In this document: positions 1 through 5,222 of the stretch, one piece after another
How positions within the stretch are numbered: position 1 is the stretch's first letter
How the letters are laid out: every line of letters begins with the position of its first letter
Notes under the pieces: model-generated
Told to the model about the DNA's origin: nothing
The model's database searches: none
Seen by the model: only the letters and a program-made list of their open reading frames with translations
Program-made: the position numbers and the translations under genes
NCBI GenBank assembly: GCA_946885925.1
Contig: CAMPHP010000270.1
Coordinates: 1 to 5,494, forward strand
From: an uncultured Litorilinea sp.
Lineage (GTDB): Bacteria; Chloroflexota; Anaerolineae; Caldilineales; Caldilineaceae
Direction: 5' to 3'
DNA length: 5,494 bases

Positions 1-161
1 GTATCCCACCCACTCTCAATCAGGTTGGCAATATGGGTTGCTGTCTCGCGCACTGCATCCCATTGGTGAGGAACTTCTGGCTGCTTGTTGTTGACGATCA
101 GCGAATTGCCGCCGATGGCAATCACCGCAAGAGGACGCCTGCTGCCAGGGGTGTTGAGCAT
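1..161 (-). CDS. arcC: Carbamate kinase, N-terminal part (cut by window edge)
   Basis: The 53 complete codons visible read from an ATG at 159-161 to the window edge. Residues 12-21 (AVIAIGGNSL) match the nucleotide/phosphate-binding GGN loop at the start of amino-acid kinase family carbamate kinases (ALGGNAL in ArcC/YqeA). The stretch around residues 34-52 (WDAVRETATHIANLIESGW) fits the helix that normally precedes the HGNGPQVG motif, which lies outside the window. The family enzyme makes ATP and carbamate from carbamoyl phosphate and ADP in the cytoplasm. A GAGG ribosome-binding site (167-170) lies 5 nt before the ATG. The gene is 72 bp downstream of a YgeY-like hydrolase on the same strand, an arrangement like ygeY...yqeA in E. 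coli, so a role in energy recovery from purine-derived carbamoyl phosphate is inferred. Two thirds or more of the protein is unseen; the family call is firm, the exact orthologue (arcC or yqeA) is not. Confidence 0.88.
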   Translation of the reverse strand, partial: MLNTPGSRRPLAVIAIGGNSLIVNNKQPEVPHQWDAVRETATHIANLIESGWD

Positions 162-188
162 TGAAACCTCAATGGTCTTTTAGAAAGT

Positions 189-214
189 GAAGGGGCGCAC
201 CAGCGCACTCCTTC
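189..214 (-). other. Intercistronic stem-loop between ygeY and carbamate kinase
   Basis: An inverted repeat lies in the 72-bp gap between the two genes. The outer arms GAAGG (189-193) and CCTTC (210-214) pair, and the inner arms GCGC (195-198) and GCGC (203-206) close a 4-nt loop, with a small asymmetric internal loop between. In the minus-strand transcript no uninterrupted U-run follows, so it is more likely an mRNA processing or stability element than a full terminator. Function is inferred from position only. Confidence 0.4.
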
Positions 215-233
215 AACTGCATCTCTGCTTGTG

Positions 234-1451
234 TTACGCCAACCGCGCGGCCATCAGCGCGGGCAAAGCTGCGTAAAACTCAGTTGCCTTGACCACATCA
301 TCCAGCAAGACGGAATCGTTAACCGTGTGTGCGGTCTCCTCCTCGCCAGGGCCAAAGCCGATAGAAGGGATGCCCGCCTTGCCCGCCCAATAAATGCCGT
401 TGGTGCTAAAGTTCCACTTGCCCGGTTTGTGTTCAGGCAGCCCGATCTGTGCCGCGGTCTCAAGCCCTGCCTGAACTAACGGATGCTCTGGTTCCAACGC
501 CCATGCTGGGAAATATTTATCAACAGGAAAGACAAAGCCTGTGTAGGAAGGCTCGTTATATTTGAGCATCTCCACGGTGATGTCACCAGTGCTGCGGTTA
601 TGTTCGGGAATAAGTTCGCGCACCTGCTGGATTGCACTCTCTACACTCTCGCCAAACGTGAGGCGGCGATCCACAAAGGCAATTGCCTCGTCGGGAACTG
701 CATTGATGCTTGGCGTTTTGATCTTCATATCCGTCACAGTGATCTTGCCATGCCCCAAAAAGGGATCGTCGCCCAACTCTGGCTCAAGCTTGCTAATCCC
801 CTCGATAACCGGCAACAGCTTATAGATGGCATTGTCGCCCAAGTGGTTTGACGCGGCATGGGCGCTGCGTCCCTTGGCAATGACCTGCATCTCCACGCGG
901 CCCTTGTGCCCTCGGTAAACCTGCATCTTGGTTGGCTCGCCAATCACCACAAAGTCGGGTCGGATGCCTTCATGCTCCACCAACGCTTGACAGGCGATCC
1001 CATCGCACCATTCTTCCATGTTGCCAAAGTAATAGGCGCTGAATCCTTCCAGCAACCCAAAACGGTGAGCAAGGGCAAGACCATAGATCATGCCCGGCGT
1101 ACTCCCCTTTTCATCACAGGTGCCGCGTGCATAAAAGCGCCCATCCTCAATCTTGCCGATAAAGGGGTTCCACTGCCATTCGCAGGGATCACCAATGCCG
1201 ACGGTGTCGATGTGGCTGTCATAGAGCAAGATGCGCGGCCCATCGCCAATCCGTCCCAAGGTGTTGCCCATGCTGTCGAAGCGAATATCAACGAAGCCAA
1301 GTTTCGCCATCTCGGCCTGGGCGCGGCGTCCCACCAATTCGATCTGCGAATCTACAGACGGAATCGCAACCAGATCGCGCAAAAAGGTGATGATCTCCTC
1401 GCGCTGTTGAGCAACTTGCTGCTGAATAGCAGCCACGTCTAGCGACGACAT
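234..1451 (-). CDS. ygeY: YgeY-family M20 metallohydrolase (selenium-metabolism/purine-catabolism linked)
   Basis: This 405-residue protein is a full-length M20/ArgE/DapE-type dinuclear zinc amidohydrolase, expected to be cytoplasmic. Visible metal and catalytic residues, in order, are YDSHIDTVG (H80, D82), ARGTCDEKG (D113), the general-base pair MEEW (E146, E147), GEPT (E172) and ETAHTVND (H375). A dimerisation (lid) domain spans roughly residues 180-290 with the typical GRSAHAASNHLGDNA. ARGTCDEKG and the MEEWCDG loop are what I recall as typical of the YgeY branch rather than ArgE or DapE. The exact substrate is not settled from sequence; the family sits in clusters with diaminopropionate ammonia-lyase, YgeW carbamoyltransferase, hydantoinase and carbamate kinase. 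Here a carbamate kinase follows, probably in the same transcript. The start is supported by AAGGA (1459-1463) 7 nt before the ATG. ArgE or DapE proper is a less likely alternative because of the neighbour and motif details. Confidence 0.87.
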   Translation of the reverse strand: MSSLDVAAIQQQVAQQREEIITFLRDLVAIPSVDSQIELVGRRAQAEMAKLGFVDIRFDSMGNTLGRIGDGPRILLYDSHIDTVGIGDPCEWQWNPFIGKIEDGRFYARGTCDEKGSTPGMIYGLALAHRFGLLEGFSAYYFGNMEEWCDGIACQALVEHEGIRPDFVVIGEPTKMQVYRGHKGRVEMQVIAKGRSAHAASNHLGDNAIYKLLPVIEGISKLEPELGDDPFLGHGKITVTDMKIKTPSINAVPDEAIAFVDRRLTFGESVESAIQQVRELIPEHNRSTGDITVEMLKYNEPSYTGFVFPVDKYFPAWALEPEHPLVQAGLETAAQIGLPEHKPGKWNFSTNGIYWAGKAGIPSIGFGPGEEETAHTVNDSVLLDDVVKATEFYAALPALMAARLA

Positions 1452-1611
1452 GATGGAATCCTTTGGCTTAGAATGATAGTGGCCTCATTCGCTGAGATTG
1501 GGGTAGCACCGGACGGTGAATTGGAAGACCACCGGTGAGCAGACTGAACAGCCAGCATCCCCAGCCGGTGGTGAAGGCGGGCAACCAGGCACGGTCTTGG
1601 TCGTGCTATCC
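1452..1611 (-). promoter_or_regulatory. Long, potentially structured 5' leader of ygeY
   Basis: If transcription starts about 7 nt after the TATAAT at 1618-1623, the ygeY transcript has an untranslated leader of about 160 nt. By eye it holds four inverted repeats: GCACG/CGTGC (1589-1593 and 1602-1606), an 8-bp pair ACCACCGG/CCGGTGGT (1528-1535 and 1565-1572), CACC/GGTG around a 4-nt loop (1507-1518), and CTCA/TGAG (1484-1487 and 1493-1496). CACCGG-type segments recur, so alternative pairings are possible. I do not recognise a named riboswitch, and there is no T-box motif. The ribosome-binding site is at its 3' end. A regulatory role is inferred from length and pairing potential only. Confidence 0.4.
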
Positions 1612-1617
1612 TCGCGG

Positions 1618-1647
1618 ATTATATGCGTAGAGGGTGGAGCGTGTCAA
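1618..1647 (-). promoter_or_regulatory. Sigma-70-type promoter for ygeY and carbamate kinase
   Basis: On the minus strand, TTGACA (1642-1647) and TATAAT (1618-1623) are both perfect consensus hexamers, separated by 18 bp. They point at ygeY and begin 34 bp after the stop codon of the upstream deacetylase gene. Such a match is unlikely by chance in this base composition. It indicates that the ygeY pair has its own, probably strong, start rather than depending on read-through from the deacetylase. Confidence 0.82.
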
Positions 1648-1681
1648 CGCGGATAAAATTACCTACGAGGCTTCTCCAAAG

Positions 1682-2374
1682 TCACAAAGGTGGTGGCGGC
1701 TCCATCTGGTCGACGGTGATAAACTGAAAACCCGCGCCCTTGAGATAAACGATGATTGGTTCAACAAATGTCAACACCGAAGGACCAGATAGCCCCTCAT
1801 GCAACACCAGCAGCGAGCCATTGGTCACTTGCTGTTGGACTTGGCGAATCGTCGCTTGGGCTGGCTGCATCCAGTGATAAGGCACCACACTCCACATCAC
1901 GGGTCGATAGCCCCACTTGACTAGCACCTGGAGCGTGGACGGTAAAAAGAGACCATAGGGTGGACGGACTAGGTTGATTGTTGCCGGGTCGCGCTGGCAT
2001 GCTTGAGCAATCAGAAATTGCGTGTGTATCAGGTGGCTGTGCAGTGTCGCGGAATGTTCCAGTGGAAAGGCGCGATGGCGGTAGCCATGCATCCCGACTT
2101 GATGACCGGCCTCTGCAACCTGCCGCACCAGTTCAGGGTATTTCGCCACTCGTTTACCCACGTGGAAAAACGTGGCTGGCACTTGCTGGTGAGCTAGGAT
2201 TTCCAAGATCTGTGGCGTATCGCGGGGGTCCGGCCCATCGTCAAAGGTCAGGACGATTTCGCGGCGGTCGCTATTGCCATTCCAAAGCGCCTGTGGAAAG
2301 CACTGGCACAGCAATGCGTGAATGGGAGCATTAAGGATCGAAGGCCACATATACATCTGCTTCAGGATGTCCAT
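1682..2374 (-). CDS. Small NodB-domain polysaccharide deacetylase (CE4-like)
   Basis: This 230-residue protein is almost entirely a NodB homology domain. It carries motif 1 TFDDGPDP (D45 as base, D46 as metal ligand), motif 2 MHGYRH (H96, H100 as metal ligands), motif 3 RPPYG (137-141), and motif 5 LLVLHEG (H192). The family removes N- or O-acetyl groups from peptidoglycan, chitin oligomers or other glycans using one divalent metal ion. Motif 4 is degenerate: WSVVPYHW (161-168) lacks the acidic residue usual in WSVDxxDW, and motif 5 has HE instead of HD. The segment before the domain (FPQALWNGNSDRREIVLTFDDG) resembles short deacetylases without a signal peptide. No strong ribosome-binding site precedes the ATG at 2374; Met7 or Met9 are possible starts. 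The substrate cannot be told from sequence. It lies upstream of ygeY on the same strand, but that gene has its own promoter. Confidence 0.85.
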   Translation of the reverse strand: MDILKQMYMWPSILNAPIHALLCQCFPQALWNGNSDRREIVLTFDDGPDPRDTPQILEILAHQQVPATFFHVGKRVAKYPELVRQVAEAGHQVGMHGYRHRAFPLEHSATLHSHLIHTQFLIAQACQRDPATINLVRPPYGLFLPSTLQVLVKWGYRPVMWSVVPYHWMQPAQATIRQVQQQVTNGSLLVLHEGLSGPSVLTFVEPIIVYLKGAGFQFITVDQMEPPPPL

Positions 2375-2529
2375 AACCAGCGTGTGCCTGCTTTTGCAGC
2401 ATAGGCTTTAGCTTCTGTGCAAACCAGTGCTCGCCCTGCCCGCAACAATAAGCAGCACTAAAATACCTGGCCTAGATAGCGGCATGGCGGCAGGCGTCCT
2501 ATAGCCAAACAAGTATGTGGGGTGTCCAT

Positions 2530-2558
2530 AGTATAGGCGCGATGATACTCGTACACAA
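2530..2558 (-). promoter_or_regulatory. Possible promoter of the deacetylase gene
   Basis: On the minus strand a good -10 box TATACT (2530-2535) lies 17 bp from TTGTGT (2553-2558), which matches only the TTG of the -35 consensus. The 5-bp inverted repeat AGTAT/ATACT (2530-2534 and 2544-2548 region) overlaps the -10 box and could be an operator. It would give a leader of about 150 nt. Weak -35, so tentative. Confidence 0.35.
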
Positions 2559-2650
2559 CCGGCTGTATAAACTCCTCAGGGCACGGCATGGCAAGGAGAC
2601 GTCATTCTGTCACCCTATAAGGGTCTCTCTGCCGCCATTCCACACAGATC

Positions 2651-2668
2651 AGAATTCCCAGCAATTCT
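2651..2668. repeat. Perfect 6-bp inverted repeat with 6-nt loop
   Basis: AGAATT (2651-2656) and AATTCT (2663-2668) are exact inverted copies around CCCAGC. It lies between divergent genes, about 60 bp upstream of the lipoprotein promoter candidate, and has no following T-run on either strand. A repressor or activator site is more plausible than a terminator, but this is inference. Confidence 0.4.
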
Positions 2669-2725
2669 AGGCAGTAGGGAAAAAGAGCACAGCTGCATAG
2701 GGACAGCGAAAGGTCCACCGGACGT

Positions 2726-2766
2726 TTGACAGGTGAGTACACCAATAGAATATTCTCATCTATAAT
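2726..2766 (+). promoter_or_regulatory. Promoter candidate for the lipoprotein gene
   Basis: A perfect -35 hexamer TTGACA (2726-2731) is followed by possible -10 boxes: TATTCT at 2751-2756 (19-bp spacer, long) and TAGAAT at 2746-2751 (14-bp spacer, short). A perfect TATAAT at 2761-2766 is 29 bp away from that -35, so it would need another, poor -35. Which pair is used is unclear, but an A/T-rich promoter-like zone facing the gene is evident. The tandem repeat begins at its downstream edge. Confidence 0.45.
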
Positions 2767-2809
2767 GTACAGAGGTGAAATGTATAGATGAGAGATGTAT
2801 AGATGTGAC
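2765..2809 (+). repeat. Three tandem 15-bp repeats upstream of the lipoprotein gene
   Basis: Three consecutive 15-bp units read ATGTACAGAGGTGAA (2765-2779), ATGTATAGATGAGAG (2780-2794) and ATGTATAGATGTGAC (2795-2809). A related partial copy, ACGTACAGAAATG, follows from 2808 with a 13-bp step. CATCTATA at 2757-2764 is the inverse of the TATAGATG core. The array sits at or just after the promoter candidate and about 60 bp before the start codon, so it could be a set of regulator sites or a replication-slippage product. Confidence 0.75.
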
Positions 2810-2856
2810 GTACAGAAATGCATGGATAATCTGCCGCCCGACCCAAACGATGGCAC

Positions 2857-2861
2857 AGGAG
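2857..2861 (+). promoter_or_regulatory. Ribosome-binding site fixing the lipoprotein start
   Basis: AGGAG lies 6 nt before the ATG at 2868. It selects this Met over the upstream in-frame Mets at 2775 and 2850, whose use would bury the signal peptide inside the protein. Confidence 0.7.
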
Positions 2862-2867
2862 CGCCCC

Positions 2868-3446
2868 ATGTCCCGCATCCAAAGACGACAATACATCCTA
2901 CTCATGCTCTTGTTAAGCGTGGTTGCAGCTTGTGGGGTATATCCAGAAACAAGCAGAACCGCCCGTGACTCACCCCTATCGAGTTCGCCCAGCGCGCCAT
3001 CACCGCTGGAGACAAGTCAAGCGGCAATGGTGCCACCCACGCCACCACTGACACCCTTATCGCCACTTATCACGCCCGAACCTACACGCACGCCGACGCC
3101 TGATGGGAATGTTGATCCATTCACGGCAACACCATCTGTTTGGACGCCAAAGCCACCCCCAATTGTCGTTAACCTGGCAGAAGGTTGGCTGGAGACGTTT
3201 GTCTTTACTTTTTTCGTAGAGCGCGCTGATGGTCGCGAGGAAATCTACAGGATTCCCATCACGCAAGTACCGTCAATGCAAAGCGCGACTGGCATGGTTG
3301 CCTATGAAGCCTATAAACAACAGGTATTGCAGCTAGGCCCAGGTGACCGCATTGTGTATGAATGTGCCGCGTCCGACATATGGATGGTGCCGGAACAATT
3401 TCAGTGTTTGGGTCGCAAGCGGGTTACGCTCAATGTGCCGCCTTAG
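2868..3446 (+). CDS. Predicted lipoprotein with Pro/Thr-rich tether and unknown C-terminal domain
   Basis: The 192-residue product starts MSRIQRRQYILLMLLLSVVA: a basic n-region, a hydrophobic core, then a lipobox VAAC with Cys22 as the lipidation site. It should be exported by Sec, processed by signal peptidase II, and anchored to the outer face of the membrane. Residues 23-98 are a low-complexity Ser/Pro/Thr linker (PTPPLTPLSPLITPEPTRTP type) likely to span the wall. Residues 99-192 form a small domain rich in beta-prone segments (EGWLETFVFTFFVERADGRE, then RIVYECAAS and KRVTLNV), with two cysteines (C166, C180) that could form a disulfide. I do not recognise this domain. The gene stands alone and converges on murA. 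The upstream Met at 2775 was rejected because of the signal peptide and the AGGAG site. Existence and export are well supported; function is unknown. Confidence 0.78.
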   Translation: MSRIQRRQYILLMLLLSVVAACGVYPETSRTARDSPLSSSPSAPSPLETSQAAMVPPTPPLTPLSPLITPEPTRTPTPDGNVDPFTATPSVWTPKPPPIVVNLAEGWLETFVFTFFVERADGREEIYRIPITQVPSMQSATGMVAYEAYKQQVLQLGPGDRIVYECAASDIWMVPEQFQCLGRKRVTLNVPP

Positions 3447-3490
3447 TCTAGGGGTTGAGCCAAAAGCAATCGTTGTTTGGCGCAAACGAA

Positions 3491-3533
3491 CCTTCCTCGG
3501 AGCCACCCAGAGGGTTCCCAGCTCCAAGGAAGG
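3491..3533. terminator. Long hairpin between convergent lipoprotein and murA genes
   Basis: Arms at 3491-3503 and 3521-3533 pair over 13 positions. The single non-Watson-Crick position is a G-U wobble in the minus-strand RNA and a C-A mismatch in the plus-strand RNA, so the hairpin is stronger for murA read-through. An inner stem ACCC/GGGT (3505-3508 and 3512-3515) extends it. It lies 45 bp past the lipoprotein stop and 28 bp past the murA stop. No U-run follows directly on either side; plus-strand TTTTT comes 15 nt later (3549-3553). A smaller hairpin GTTTG/CAAAC (3475-3487) is next to it. A shared, possibly bidirectional terminator is the likely role. Confidence 0.6.
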
Positions 3534-3560
3534 GAGTATGGTGGAACGTTTTTAGTTTCC

Positions 3561-4871
3561 TCAGTCGATTCGCTGAATCCGCGCGCCCAAGCTGCGTAGC
3601 TTTTCGTCAATGCGCTGATAGCCGCGGTCGATCTGCTGCACATTGCCGATGGTGGTGACACCATCCGCAGCCAGCGCAGCCAGCACCAGCGCCATCCCAG
3701 CGCGAATATCAGGGCTGCTCACCTGCTGCCCTACAAGCCGCCGCGGTCCAACCACCACCGCGCGGTGCGGGTCACAGAGAATAATCTGTGCGCCCATTGT
3801 AATCAACCTGTCTACAAAATAGAGACGGCTCTCGTACATCTTTTCATGCAGGATCACCGTGCCCTCGGCTTGCGTGGCGATGACCAGGGCAATACTCATC
3901 AAGTCGGGCGGGAACGCAGGCCATGGCGCATCGTCAATCTTGGGCACTGCCCCACCAAAATCAGGCGCAATGCGTAGCTCCTGCTCATCCTCTACCACCA
4001 ACGTATGCGCTAGCTCTGGTCTGGCATTCGGGTCATGCTCGATATGCATACGTACGCCAAGTCGCCCCCCAAAGATCATCTTGACCATACGCAAATGGTC
4101 GGGAACAACACCCTGGATACGCAATTCGCCTGGCGTAATTGCGCCCAAGCCGATAAAACTACCGACTTCTACAAAATCTGGGCTGACATAGAATTCGCCC
4201 CCACGCAGCCGGTCTTGCCCATGCACAATCAGCGTGTTGCTGCCAATACCCTCAATGGGACAGCCCATAATCTCCAACAACCGGCAGACATCCTGCACAT
4301 GTGGTTCACTGGCCGCGTTGCGTAGAATGGTCGTCCCTTGTGCCAGCGCCGCGGCCATTACACCGTTCTCTGTCGCCGTTACAGACGTCTCATCTAGTAG
4401 GATGTCTGCACCGCGCAGCCGCCCGTTGGCGTCGAGGGCAAACTTGCCGTTTACTTCGCGGCGAGCGCCTAGTCCTTCCAAGACCTGTAAGTGGGTGTCA
4501 ATGCGCCGCCGCCCGATGTCATCGCCACCTGCCGCAGTACGCACGCTGAAATGCTGATGGCGTGCCAAAAGCGGCCCCATCAAGGTCAACGAGCCGCGAA
4601 TCTGCGCGAAGAGTTGGGCATTGGGATCTGTGCTGTTGACATTGCGGGCGCACAGGATAACGGTGGAGCCACGATGGTCTATTTCCACACCCAATTGGGC
4701 GAGGATAGCGAGCATGGTATGCACGTCGCCAATTTCGGGTACGTTGTGAAGCGTAAGTGTTTCATCAGTGAGCAAGCAGGCTGCCAACAAGGGCAGCGCC
4801 GCATTTTTGTTACCAATCGGCTGCACTGTGCCGTTCAGTGGATAGCCGCCTTCAATGACAAAGGATGACAT
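3561..4871 (-). CDS. murA: MurA, UDP-N-acetylglucosamine 1-carboxyvinyltransferase, Cys-to-Asp variant
   Basis: The 436-residue form starting at 4871 is a full-length MurA, the cytoplasmic enzyme that transfers enolpyruvate from PEP to UDP-GlcNAc in the first committed step of peptidoglycan synthesis. The N-terminus [20 protein letters not shown] has the conserved Lys22. [14 protein letters not shown] (91-104) and RRRIDTHLQ follow; the active-site loop is [10 protein letters not shown] with Asp117 where E. coli has Cys115. Asp in PAFPPDL (D323) and Arg in DIRAGMALV (R390) match catalytic D305 and R397. The start at 4871 has GAGG 7 nt upstream and agrees with the family N-terminus. An in-frame ATG at 4994 would add 41 residues of low-complexity sequence and has AGGAA 8 nt upstream, so 3561-4994 remains possible. 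Asp at the Cys position is known from mycobacteria and chlamydiae to give an active, fosfomycin-insensitive enzyme. Being convergent with the lipoprotein gene, it appears to be transcribed alone. Confidence 0.95.
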   Translation of the reverse strand: MSSFVIEGGYPLNGTVQPIGNKNAALPLLAACLLTDETLTLHNVPEIGDVHTMLAILAQLGVEIDHRGSTVILCARNVNSTDPNAQLFAQIRGSLTLMGPLLARHQHFSVRTAAGGDDIGRRRIDTHLQVLEGLGARREVNGKFALDANGRLRGADILLDETSVTATENGVMAAALAQGTTILRNAASEPHVQDVCRLLEIMGCPIEGIGSNTLIVHGQDRLRGGEFYVSPDFVEVGSFIGLGAITPGELRIQGVVPDHLRMVKMIFGGRLGVRMHIEHDPNARPELAHTLVVEDEQELRIAPDFGGAVPKIDDAPWPAFPPDLMSIALVIATQAEGTVILHEKMYESRLYFVDRLITMGAQIILCDPHRAVVVGPRRLVGQQVSSPDIRAGMALVLAALAADGVTTIGNVQQIDRGYQRIDEKLRSLGARIQRID

Positions 4872-4878
4872 AGCTTTG

Positions 4879-4882
4879 CCTC
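4879..4882 (-). promoter_or_regulatory. Internal ribosome-binding site supporting the short MurA start
   Basis: GAGG on the minus strand lies 7 nt before the ATG at 4871, the Met directly before the conserved MurA domain. The competing upstream ATG at 4994 has AGGAA at 5003-5007, but that site falls at the predicted 5' end of the transcript and may be incomplete. Confidence 0.5.
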
Positions 4883-4899
4883 GTGTAGCTTGCGATGGT

Positions 4900-4989
4900 T
4901 GTTCTAGAAGTGACTGTTCTAGAACCGGGTGTCCAAAGGATTGAAGCCCAAGAGGTTGATGCTCTAGGGACTGAATCCCATAAGAATGT
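4900..4989. repeat. Six degenerate 15-bp tandem repeats at the murA 5' end
   Basis: Read on the plus strand in steps of 15: TGTTCTAGAAGTGAC (4900), TGTTCTAGAACCGGG (4915), TGTCCAAAGGATTGA (4930), AGCCCAAGAGGTTGA (4945), TGCTCTAGGGACTGA (4960) and ATCCCATAAGAATGT (4975). Units 1 and 2 share the first 10 bases, including the palindrome TTCTAGAA. If translated on the minus strand from 4994, they encode a loose five-residue periodicity (for example [20 protein letters not shown]). The array ends 18-29 bp before the downstream ATG and starts next to the upstream ATG. It is either a variable N-terminal extension of MurA or a repeat-bearing leader. Confidence 0.75.
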
Positions 4990-5011
4990 TGCATGGTAAA
5001 AATTCCTATGA

Positions 5012-5041
5012 ATTCTAGCGAACTTAATCAGAAGGCGTCAA
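5012..5041 (-). promoter_or_regulatory. Sigma-70-type promoter of murA
   Basis: On the minus strand, TTGACG (5036-5041) and TAGAAT (5012-5017) each match consensus at five of six positions, with an 18-bp spacer. The predicted start is near 5005. That leaves about 10 nt before the ATG at 4994, or about 134 nt before the ATG at 4871 with the 15-bp repeats in the leader. Confidence 0.7.
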
Positions 5042-5165
5042 TCTGTACTTGCTTCATCGCGGATCAAGATTCTCGCGGAACAGAGCTATCATGGCTCGAG
5101 ATTGATGCGCCTCTGTAAGTGATGGGTTTATAGGATAAGGCTGTCTGCCGTAATGTGCGCCCTAG

Positions 5166-5217
5166 CCCTGGTAAAATGAACAAGGCAAAATGAACAAACG
5201 TTCCAAATTTGCCAGGG
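5166..5217. repeat. 10-bp inverted repeat enclosing a direct repeat
   Basis: CCCTGGTAAA (5166-5175) and TTTGCCAGGG (5208-5217) pair over 10 positions in the plus-strand RNA with one U-G wobble. The enclosed 32 nt include the second of two copies of AAAATGAACAA (5173-5183 and 5187-5197, 14-bp step). It lies about 25-30 bp upstream of the rightward -10 box, a position suited to an activator or repressor site. There is no T-run to suggest a terminator. Confidence 0.5.
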
Positions 5218-5222
5218 TAAAG

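Larger units (their letters stand above)
2375..2725. other. Non-coding stretch between divergent deacetylase and lipoprotein genes
   Basis: No reading frame here has a credible protein. The stretch holds a minus-strand promoter candidate for the deacetylase (2530-2558), a short hairpin CCCT-ATA-AGGG (2613-2623), and a clean inverted repeat at 2651-2668. The pair CTGCC (2629-2633) and GGCAG (2670-2674) could close a larger structure around that repeat. I see no tRNA, recognisable small RNA or mobile-element ends. Confidence 0.5.

Noticed and set aside
858..1442. 194-codon plus-strand reading frame across ygeY
   Set aside because: It is antisense to a gene with all M20 catalytic motifs, and its translation shows no domain, signal or coherent composition.
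1452..1611. T-box, TPP or molybdenum-cofactor riboswitch in the ygeY leader
   Set aside because: GGTGCTACC and GCCAAAGGA superficially recall T-box and Moco elements, but the T-box bulge consensus, specifier loop and Moco core are not present in order.
1978..2334. 118-codon plus-strand reading frame across the deacetylase
   Set aside because: It is antisense to the conserved NodB motifs and has no recognisable protein features.
2765..2823. CRISPR array
   Set aside because: Repeat units are 15 bp with no unique spacers between them and no cas genes nearby.
2602..2856. 84-codon minus-strand reading frame with SHLYI repeats upstream of the lipoprotein
   Set aside because: The amino-acid repeats are only the 15-bp DNA repeats read through; the rest is cysteine- and leucine-rich noise overlapping the promoter, with no clear ribosome-binding site.
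2775..2867. 31-codon N-terminal extension of the lipoprotein
   Set aside because: It would put the signal peptide and lipobox inside the protein and reads through the repeat array; the ATG at 2868 has a good AGGAG site.
4491..4868. 125-codon plus-strand reading frame across murA
   Set aside because: It is the antisense shadow of a well-conserved essential gene.
4900..4989. CRISPR or integron-like site at the murA repeats
   Set aside because: The units are directly tandem, degenerate and without spacers; no integrase or cas gene is in the window.
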